From DATJPW01 sp035506215 (GTDB lineage: Bacteria; Desulfobacterota; Desulfomonilia; Desulfomonilales; Desulfomonilaceae), in the NCBI GenBank assembly GCA_035506215.1, contig DATJPW010000388.1:1-20595 (forward strand): DNA of 20,595 nt, given 5' to 3'. Numbering within the stretch: the stretch's first letter is position 1; every line of letters begins with the position of its first letter. A model generated the notes under the pieces. It saw only the letters and a list, made by a program, of their open reading frames with translations. It had not been told where the DNA came from and ran no database searches. Made by a program: the position numbers and the translations under genes. Below, in pieces: positions 14,904-20,595 of the stretch.

Positions 14904-15860
14904 CTATTTCCCTGGACCAGGCTCAGCCTCAGTCGGTGCCGCCTCCGATCCCGGAACGGCCTCTGCTTCCCCTTCCGCGGGCGCAGGAGCCTGAGCCGTA
15001 GGAAGCGGAGCAGGCCTGGCGAGGACCCCACCGGAGAGCATAGCCCGGCGGCTTAACCTCTTTATGACGGTTCCAGGAGGCGCGGCATAAGACGGATGGG
15101 ACAAGTCCATACCGGAACATTTCCATATGTAGACTAAGGCATCGAGGATATTATTCACTATATTGTTATAAACGTAATTCATGTCCACATCGGTCATCAA
15201 CATGTTCCTGTTGAACTTGTCGGGCGCACGGAAGATCACAAAGGGATCCTCTTTCATTGTGGACGCATACGAGTCATTTCTCACATGCTTAAATCGGGGC
15301 ATGTCTTCAGGCTGAAGCCTTTCCATAAGCTCGCCGAGCGAATGAAAATCCCCGTACCCATCATAAAAAAGCCAAATGTCTATGAGATTGTCGACGAGGA
15401 TTTCATCCAAGGCCATTGAAAACTTTTCTAAGTATTCAAGATCAGGGAACGCGGGCATTTTGACAAGCATGATGGAGTAAGCGATCATTCCCAGCCGACC
15501 GGCAACATTGGTGGACGAAGTGTCAAGCTTCAACTCGCCGCCTTTGAACGCTTCGGTGCAGAACGGGATGTCCCGCATCAATCTTGCGTATGCTTCCCGT
15601 CTAATCTCTTCAAGGTCTTTGTTTTTCAGAGTACTTGCCCGAATATCGCGCGTCATGAAAGTCATGCCACGCATAAAATCATAGCGATTATTATAAATAT
15701 AAGAGCCCATAGCCCTGGGGAGCAGCCTAAGAATATCTTTTGTGACGATCTCCAGAAACGATACGTGAGTGTCGTATGCTACATAGGCCGATGCAGGCGA
15801 CGTAATGACAATTAACAAGAGGCCGGCTACAATTAGCTTTGCCACCTTTCTGCTTAACAT
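14904..15860 (-). CDS. Secreted protein of unknown function with Pro/Ala/Glu-rich tail
   Basis: I do not recognise a named family. The ATG at 15860 is chosen because AGGAGG lies 7 nt upstream and it begins a clear signal peptide, MLSRKVAKLIVAGLLLIVITSPASA, cleaved before YVAYDTH; a longer frame from 15950 would bury that signal. The 318-residue product has a mostly helical mature part of about 260 residues with conserved-looking stretches (YNNRYDFMRGMTFMTRDI, GRLGMIAYSIMLVKMP, LIDIWLFYDGYGDF, YVYNNIVNNILDALVYIWKCSGMD) and two cysteines. The last 36 or so residues are low complexity, rich in Pro, Ala and Glu. It is probably periplasmic or outer-surface. It follows mutS by 132 bp on the same strand; a shared transcript is possible but a functional link is unlikely. 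Confidence 0.8.
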   Translation of the reverse strand: MLSRKVAKLIVAGLLLIVITSPASAYVAYDTHVSFLEIVTKDILRLLPRAMGSYIYNNRYDFMRGMTFMTRDIRASTLKNKDLEEIRREAYARLMRDIPFCTEAFKGGELKLDTSSTNVAGRLGMIAYSIMLVKMPAFPDLEYLEKFSMALDEILVDNLIDIWLFYDGYGDFHSLGELMERLQPEDMPRFKHVRNDSYASTMKEDPFVIFRAPDKFNRNMLMTDVDMNYVYNNIVNNILDALVYIWKCSGMDLSHPSYAAPPGTVIKRLSRRAMLSGGVLARPAPLPTAQAPAPAEGEAEAVPGSEAAPTEAEPGPGK

Positions 15861-15992
15861 CTTCCATCCTCCTGACAATAGGAGATCTGAAACTCGGCAC
15901 GCGAGATCTCCCATCGCAGAGAGGATATCATAAAATGACAACAAATTCAAATGTAATTGCAGTGCAATAAGTACAATTTCTACTATGCTACT

Positions 15993-18608
15993 TTATAAAA
16001 ATCTCTTCTTCCAGTCGGCCAGTATGTTGAGGGCTTCTAAAGGAGTGGTATCGTTTAGATCGATCTGTTCCAAATCCTTTACTATGTCTCGGCTCGAGTC
16101 CCCGAACAGTTCCGGCTGAAATGCTCCTCCGGCTTCAGTGCTGCTCTCCGGTCTGCCGGCAATTACAGGCAGCCCCCTCAAGTCCAGCTCGTTTCGTTCA
16201 AGGCCCGATAGTATCTCGCGGGCGCGCTCGATGACCGATACAGGAATTCCTGCGAGTTTCGCCACCTGTATACCGTAAGAGCGGCTGCAACCGCCCGGAA
16301 CGATCTTCCGAAGAAAAACGACTCGGCCTTCCCAGTCTCTCACGGCAATATTGTAGTTCCGAACTCGGGCTTTCACGCGAGCAATGTCCACAAGTTCGTG
16401 ATAGTGAGTCGCAAACATGGTCTTAGGGCCGCCGCCTCGCTTGTCGTGCAGGTACTCGGTGACCGCCCAAGCTATGGATAGTCCGTCGAAGGTGCTGGTT
16501 CCCCGACCGACCTCATCGAGAAGCACCAGTGAACGCTCAGTGGCGCTGTGTAGAATTTCCGCGGTTTCATTCATTTCGACCATAAATGTGGACTGACCGA
16601 AAGCCAGATAATCCGCTGCCCCGATCCTCGTGAAGATCCGATCCACGACTCCCACTGAGGCTTCTTTTGCAGGGACCATACTCCCCATCTGAGCCATGAT
16701 GACAACCAGCGCGCCTTGACGAAGATAAGTGGATTTCCCGGCCATGTTCGGCCCGGTGATAATCAGGACCTGATCAGAGTGCCGATTCAGCAGGATGTCA
16801 TTGGGAACGTATGTCTCCCCGTGTTCGAAGGTTTCCACCACAGGGTGGCGACCTTCGACGATCCGGATTTCGTCCCCGTCATGAACCTCCGCCCGTACGT
16901 ATCCACGTGCAGCCGCGACCTCCGCCATCGAGGCAAGCACGTCCAGAGTGGCTATGAGGCTTGCAGTAGCCTGTATCCTGGGGATTACTTCCAGCAGTTT
17001 GGTTCTCAGGAGGCCAAAGATTTCTTCCTCAAGTTCCAGGATCCTGTCTTGTGCATTGAGGACTTTCAGCTCATATTCCTTCAGGTCCTCAGTAATGTAG
17101 CGTTCGGCGTTCACCAGCGTCTGTTTGCGCACATAATGCGGAGGTATCTTGTTCTGATGAGCCTTGGTGACCTCGATGTAATAACCGAATACACGATTGT
17201 ATCCCACCTTCAGATTAGGGATGCCCGCGGCTTCCCTTTCCCTTGCTTCAATGCTTGCGATCCATTCCTTGCCGCTTCGGCTGATACTGCGCAGTTCGTC
17301 GAGTTCTTCGTTATAACCGTCCCTGATGACGCCTCCGTCTCTTATGTTCCAGGGCGGTGAGTCTACGATTACGGATTTGATCGCGTGGGCAACGTAGGAG
17401 AGATCATCCATCTCTCTGATTTTGATGCCTAATTCAGTCTCGATTCCCTGCAACAATTTCAACAAAGAAGGGATTTGCTCAGCCGAAGATCGCAGATGGA
17501 CCAAATCCCGAGGATTGGCGCTCTTGAGGGAGATTTTTCCGGCTATCCTCTCCAGGTCCCCCATTTCTTTGAGCACGTCCCGCAGTTCGGATCGCAAAAC
17601 TGTATTCTCAACCAGGGCTTCGACAGTTTCACTACGCCGATTGATTTCATTTACGTCCAGCAGCGGGTATGCGATCCATTGCCGCAAAAGGCGGGCGCCC
17701 ATAGCAGTGACCGTTCGGTCCAAAAGGCGCACGAGCGTTCCGCCGGTGGTCCCGTCCTTAATATTCTTGAATATTTCAAGATTTCTGAGGGTGGCGTGGT
17801 CCAGCACCATATAATTGCCGAGGTGATACACGCGAGGCGGTTTGATATGCGCCGGCGCATCAGGCCTGTTCTGCCTGACGTAATTCAGAATAATCCCGGC
17901 AGCAACAGTAAGGGGGGAGTCATCACTGAAACCGAAACCGTCAAGGTTCCGGACGTCGTACTGGTCGCGGAGAACGTCTGCACAAGTGCGCAGATCACTC
18001 ATCCAGTCTTCCACCGGGTGAACGTAAAATGATTCATCCAGGAGGGCTTTAATTTTTTGCCGATCGGATAGACCTTCCGGAAAGAGAACTTCTTTGGGGT
18101 CCAGACGTCGCAATTCCTGCGAGGCCAGTGAAGAGTCCGAAGTCTGTGTCACCAACAGATCCCCTGTAGAAAAGTCGAACGCGGCCAATGCTATCCGGTC
18201 TGCCCGTGAGACTAGTGAAACGACAAAATGATTTTCTTCGGCCTTGAGAATCCCGGGCTCCTCGGTTAATCCCGGCGTAAGCACCCTGGTCACTTCTCGA
18301 CGAACTATGCCTTTGGCATGCCGAGGGTCTTCCATTTGATCGCACACAGCGACCCGTTCTCCGGCTGCAAGAAGTCGAGAAATGTATCCGGACGCGGCAT
18401 GATGCGGGAATCCGCACAGAGGGACACTTTCCTCCTTGTTCTTGTCGCGTGTAGTCAGAGCTATATCCAGAATTCTTGAGGCTTTCTTCGCGTCGTCGAA
18501 GAACATCTCGTAAAAATCACCCATTCTGAACAGCAGGATCGCGTCGGGATGGCGTTCCTTCTGTTCCCGATACTGGCGCATCATGGGTGTGAGGTTCTGG
18601 TCGGTCAC
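15993..18608 (-). CDS. mutS: DNA mismatch repair protein MutS
   Basis: A full-length MutS1 (871 residues) that recognises mismatches and small loops as a dimer and recruits MutL. RMGDFYEMF has the mismatch-intercalating Phe32 and Glu34 (Phe-x-Glu motif). The connector, core and clamp domains follow, with KVGYNRVFGYYIEVTKAH. The ATPase has Walker A GPNMAGKSTYLRQ (about residues 617-629), Walker B LVLLDEVGRGTSTFDG (about 690-705) and the ATHYHEL signature. The C-terminal stretch ends in the short helix region PLEALNILADWKKRF. The start is a GTG at 18608 with no strong Shine-Dalgarno sequence. It is divergent from the accessory cluster to the right. Confidence 0.98.
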   Translation of the reverse strand: MTDQNLTPMMRQYREQKERHPDAILLFRMGDFYEMFFDDAKKASRILDIALTTRDKNKEESVPLCGFPHHAASGYISRLLAAGERVAVCDQMEDPRHAKGIVRREVTRVLTPGLTEEPGILKAEENHFVVSLVSRADRIALAAFDFSTGDLLVTQTSDSSLASQELRRLDPKEVLFPEGLSDRQKIKALLDESFYVHPVEDWMSDLRTCADVLRDQYDVRNLDGFGFSDDSPLTVAAGIILNYVRQNRPDAPAHIKPPRVYHLGNYMVLDHATLRNLEIFKNIKDGTTGGTLVRLLDRTVTAMGARLLRQWIAYPLLDVNEINRRSETVEALVENTVLRSELRDVLKEMGDLERIAGKISLKSANPRDLVHLRSSAEQIPSLLKLLQGIETELGIKIREMDDLSYVAHAIKSVIVDSPPWNIRDGGVIRDGYNEELDELRSISRSGKEWIASIEAREREAAGIPNLKVGYNRVFGYYIEVTKAHQNKIPPHYVRKQTLVNAERYITEDLKEYELKVLNAQDRILELEEEIFGLLRTKLLEVIPRIQATASLIATLDVLASMAEVAAARGYVRAEVHDGDEIRIVEGRHPVVETFEHGETYVPNDILLNRHSDQVLIITGPNMAGKSTYLRQGALVVIMAQMGSMVPAKEASVGVVDRIFTRIGAADYLAFGQSTFMVEMNETAEILHSATERSLVLLDEVGRGTSTFDGLSIAWAVTEYLHDKRGGGPKTMFATHYHELVDIARVKARVRNYNIAVRDWEGRVVFLRKIVPGGCSRSYGIQVAKLAGIPVSVIERAREILSGLERNELDLRGLPVIAGRPESSTEAGGAFQPELFGDSSRDIVKDLEQIDLNDTTPLEALNILADWKKRFL

Positions 18609-18715
18609 GGTCTGTCCAGGGAAAAAGACTGTTTCCGGAGAGGATAGCGATTCCGGCCTAATGTGTCCAGCCTAACATCATTGCAGCATAGAACGGAATT
18701 CTTGGCTGCAAAATC

Positions 18716-18744
18716 TTGCGCCAGCGGCCCGCCGGTGATACATT
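18716..18744 (+). promoter_or_regulatory. Candidate promoter of the antitoxin cluster
   Basis: TTGCGC and TACATT with 17-bp spacing, four of six matches each, about 30 bp before the AbrB-like gene. A TGTACA dyad overlaps the end of the -10 and could be where the antitoxin binds its own promoter. Confidence 0.35.
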
Positions 18745-18775
18745 GTACATACGTAAAGAATTTTGAGTGTCTCCA

Positions 18776-19003
18776 ATGATCAAGAAACTTACCAAACACG
18801 GTAATAGCTTGGCGCTGATACTTGACAAGCCCGTGCTGGAACTCCTCAAAATAGACGCTGAGACTCCACTGGAAATCTCCACTGATGGGCAGACACTGAT
18901 AGTGTCTCCGGTGAGGGATCAACTTCGCCGGAAGAAATTCCAGGAAGCTTTGCTCGCGACCAACAAGAAATACGGCCGCATGCTTAAACACCTGGCAGAA
19001 TGA
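18776..19003 (+). CDS. AbrB/MazE-family antitoxin, apparently orphan
   Basis: A 75-residue protein from the ATG at 18776 (a GTG three codons upstream is possible). MIKKLTKHGNSLALILDKPVLELLKID is the swapped-hairpin AbrB/MazE DNA-binding fold, followed by PLEISTDGQTLIVSPV. The basic helix RRKKFQEALLATNKKYGRMLKHLAE would bind a toxin. From memory, this subtype is usually followed by a death-on-curing (Doc/Fic) toxin gene; here the next gene, 34 bp on, is a nucleotidyltransferase instead. So the antitoxin is either an orphan or adopted as regulator of the following genes. Confidence 0.85.
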   Translation: MIKKLTKHGNSLALILDKPVLELLKIDAETPLEISTDGQTLIVSPVRDQLRRKKFQEALLATNKKYGRMLKHLAE

Positions 19004-19037
19004 TTCACGACATCATTTTCCTCCACCTGGAAAGAAA

Positions 19038-19307
19038 ATGATCGCGGACAGAGACAAACAGATAATTCAAGAAATAGCCGCCAAGTACCATGCAAAGCGC
19101 GTGCTGCTGTTCGGATCCAGTCTTTCTCCTGATAGGGAAAGCCGCGACATCGATATTGGGGTGGAAGGCATAGACGAAAAGGACTTCTTCACCTTTTACG
19201 GGGAACTCCTGTGTGCCTTATCCAAACCAGTCGATGTTGTAGACCTGTCCACAAAGAGCCTTTTCGTTGAACTCATCGAACGGGAGGGCGTACCTCTCGA
19301 TGCCTGA
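19038..19307 (+). CDS. MNT-type nucleotidyltransferase (antitoxin of a HepT/MNT pair)
   Basis: An 89-residue minimal nucleotidyltransferase. KRVLLFGSSLSPDRESRDIDIGVEG holds the GS loop and the catalytic D-x-D of the polymerase-beta fold; FFTFYGELLCALSKPVDVVDL matches short MNT antitoxins found with HepT-like toxins. MntA-type antitoxins neutralise HepT by adding AMP units to a Tyr of the toxin. All visible catalytic residues are present, so it should be active. The ATG has GGAAAG just upstream. Its stop overlaps the HepT-like start by 8 nt, the usual arrangement. Confidence 0.88.
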   Translation: MIADRDKQIIQEIAAKYHAKRVLLFGSSLSPDRESRDIDIGVEGIDEKDFFTFYGELLCALSKPVDVVDLSTKSLFVELIEREGVPLDA

Positions 19308-19578
19308 CCATCGTCTTCGTATTGAAGCCGAGTATGAGGCGATTGAGAATGCGCTCTCTGCGCTACCTGCCAGTCCGTTATCGACTCTCTCCAGACTTGA
19401 GCTTGCCGGAGTGGCGGCACTACTTCACAATTTCTACAACGGTATCGAAAACATTCTCAAACAGGTCTTCCGTTTAAAAGGGTTCCCTGTTCCAAAAAAA
19501 GGAGTCACCGATGGCACAAGAGAAAAAGCCTTCTTTCCCTATGCTTCCCGTAGCTCACTGGTGGAAACTGCGAGATAA
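19300..19578 (+). pseudogene. HepT-like toxin, truncated before its HEPN catalytic motif
   Basis: The ATG at 19300 overlaps the MNT stop, as expected for a HepT/MNT pair. Residues 1 to about 66 look like a HepT-like toxin, ending in the well-kept helix ELAGVAALLHNFYNGIENILKQVF. The family normally continues to about 140 residues and contains the R-x4-6-H ribonuclease motif. Here the frame instead runs into the start of the DUF5343 gene, reads it out of frame and stops at residue 92. No Arg-His catalytic motif is present, so it should be a non-toxic remnant, or at most a binding partner for the MNT protein. Confidence 0.75.
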
Positions 19579-20188
19579 GTTTAAACAGAGCATTCCCGGT
19601 GTTGTGACAGACAGTTACTTGGCCGCCGCCTTAAGTATGCAGGCAAAATCGGCACGAGTAAATGTGCTGCCATATTTGAAAGCAATCGGCCTCATTGATG
19701 AAGAAGGTAAGACTCAAGATTTGGCAAAGGCGTGGCGAGATGATCCCCAGTACTCGGAAGTCTGTAAGGCAATAAGAAAAAGGCTCTATCCAGATGATCT
19801 TATTTCGGCAGTCGCTGATCCGTCCGTGGACAGGGAGGGTGTCCAGCGATGGTTTGCGAATCAGACAGGCGCGGGCGAGAGCGCCGTACAAAGAATGACA
19901 GCTTTTTACATATTGCTATCTGAGGCTGACGTCTCCAGGAAGCCTGAGAAGAAAGCGCCGAAAGGACAGTCCGTGAGGAAGTGGAAAGAAGAGCCCAACA
20001 AGACTGACACGCGACTGCCAGAAACGAAGCCAAAGAAGGAATCCGTTGAGGAACCGTCCAAAGGACATGGTGAGCTAATCGTGCCAGGTATCAACATTAA
20101 CTTGGAGATACATATTTCTGCGGATGCTACACCCGACCAAATAGACAAGATCTTCGAGAGCATGGCACGGCACATTTACAGGAAATAG
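19511..20188 (+). CDS. DUF5343-domain protein
   Basis: A 225-residue protein with AAAGGAG at ideal spacing before the ATG at 19511. Residues about 10-140 match the DUF5343 pattern as I know it (WWKLRDKFKQSIPGVVTDSYLAAAL, SARVNVLPYLKAIGLIDEEGKTQDLAKAWRDD, GVQRWFANQTGAGESAVQRMTAFYILLSEAD). This has the look of a winged-helix-like DNA or protein-binding unit. A charged, flexible linker (about 141-186) leads to a C-terminal element, GELIVPGININLEIHISADATP, DQIDKIFESMARHIY, often seen at the end of such proteins. The function is unknown. It starts inside the HepT remnant and is followed after 6 bp by the next gene, so the two probably form one unit. Confidence 0.82.
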   Translation: MAQEKKPSFPMLPVAHWWKLRDKFKQSIPGVVTDSYLAAALSMQAKSARVNVLPYLKAIGLIDEEGKTQDLAKAWRDDPQYSEVCKAIRKRLYPDDLISAVADPSVDREGVQRWFANQTGAGESAVQRMTAFYILLSEADVSRKPEKKAPKGQSVRKWKEEPNKTDTRLPETKPKKESVEEPSKGHGELIVPGININLEIHISADATPDQIDKIFESMARHIYRK

Positions 20189-20194
20189 TGACGG

Positions 20195-20595
20195 ATGAAG
20201 TCAACAGTAGTTCGAGCCTTAGAAATTGCCAAGAAAATTCAGCGCGAAGCACCTATTCGGTACGTTCCGCCGTCTGAGGGAACCAAGCCTTTGAGTCAGA
20301 ATGTGTTGCCTCATGCTCTGGTCAAGAACACCAGGGGCTACATCGAAAGAGTGGCGTTCCAAATAAATGGTTCCTACGAAAAAGGGTGGTTTGATGCGTG
20401 TGCGGTAATGATGCGGCGTCTTATCGAGACGCTGATAATTGAATGCTTTGAGGCACACGGACTTGCCCTGAAGATCAAAGATCCAAGGACAGGAGATTTC
20501 TACTTTCTATCCGATTTGATCACAAGGATGCTACTAGAAACATCATGGAATTTAGGAAGAAACACCAAGAAAGCTTTACCCAATCTCAAAACAGT
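20195..20595 (+). CDS. DUF4145/HEPN-like protein, 3'-truncated by window edge
   Basis: The frame from the ATG at 20195 stays open to the end of the window (133 codons). The N-terminal third is basic and extended. The stretch GSYEKGWFDACAVMMRRLIETLIIECFEAHGL fits the first helices of DUF4145-like proteins of the HEPN superfamily, followed by FYFLSDLITRMLLETSWNLGRNTKKALPNLK. In that group an R-x4-6-H type or Asn-x-x-His motif would come next, outside the window. It follows the DUF5343 stop by 6 bp and is likely translated with it. If the HEPN motif is intact, an RNase effector is a reasonable guess. Confidence 0.6.
   Translation, partial: MKSTVVRALEIAKKIQREAPIRYVPPSEGTKPLSQNVLPHALVKNTRGYIERVAFQINGSYEKGWFDACAVMMRRLIETLIIECFEAHGLALKIKDPRTGDFYFLSDLITRMLLETSWNLGRNTKKALPNLKT

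Noticed and set aside
16716..17360. A 214-codon plus-strand frame inside mutS
   Set aside because: It is antisense to intact MutS, and the translated sequence has no family resemblance.
19480..19578. A simple frameshift in the HepT-like gene at the A7 run
   Set aside because: No HepT-like sequence continues in another frame; the downstream frames encode the DUF5343 protein, so loss or replacement explains it better.

Overview
The window reads as bacterial chromosome from a Gram-negative anaerobe, most likely a deltaproteobacterium of the Desulfomonile/Syntrophobacterales kind. This is an inference from protein flavour (B12-type radical SAM enzyme, AGT-like aminotransferase, an unnamed secreted family I associate with that group), base composition near one half G+C, and many GC-rich intergenic hairpins. 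Nothing in the sequence fixes the species. No tRNA, rRNA, CRISPR array, transposase gene or prophage gene was seen, and no convincing intrinsic terminator (stem plus T run) was found.

Layout. (1) 1-5.5 kb, cell-surface or sugar-modification style genes: a histidine phosphatase cut by the left edge; a minus-strand pair of GT4 glycosyltransferase and SAM methyltransferase whose stop and start codons abut; then plus-strand genes for a second glycosyltransferase-like protein and a B12-binding radical SAM enzyme. (2) 5.6-9.6 kb: an exported S41/CtpA-like protein whose nucleophile position appears to be Ala and whose N-terminal helical segment is duplicated, a YprB-like DEDDy exonuclease-fold protein, and an alanine-glyoxylate-type aminotransferase with a good promoter. 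(3) 9.6-14.6 kb, minus strand: the conserved rpsP-khpA-rimM-trmD-rplS operon with a clear sigma70-like promoter, then rnhB, a CYTH-domain protein and a TetR regulator with its own candidate operator. ffh, often next to rpsP, is absent here. (4) 14.9-18.6 kb, minus strand: mutS followed by a secreted protein of unknown function with a Pro/Ala/Glu-rich tail. (5) 18.7-20.6 kb, plus strand: an accessory cluster beside mutS. It has an orphan AbrB/MazE-type antitoxin, an MNT nucleotidyltransferase antitoxin, a HepT-like toxin gene cut off before its catalytic HEPN motif, a DUF5343 protein with its own strong ribosome binding site starting inside the HepT remnant, and a DUF4145/HEPN-like gene that runs off the right edge.

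The most interesting parts are the toxin-antitoxin remnant joined to a DUF5343 plus HEPN-like pair (a possible undescribed defence or toxin module), the predicted inactive CtpA paralogue with a doubled N-terminal domain, and a dispersed intergenic element made of paired 6-nt-loop hairpins. Two well-aligned copies of that element show a compensatory base-pair change, and one related hairpin lies inside the 3' end of the methyltransferase gene.
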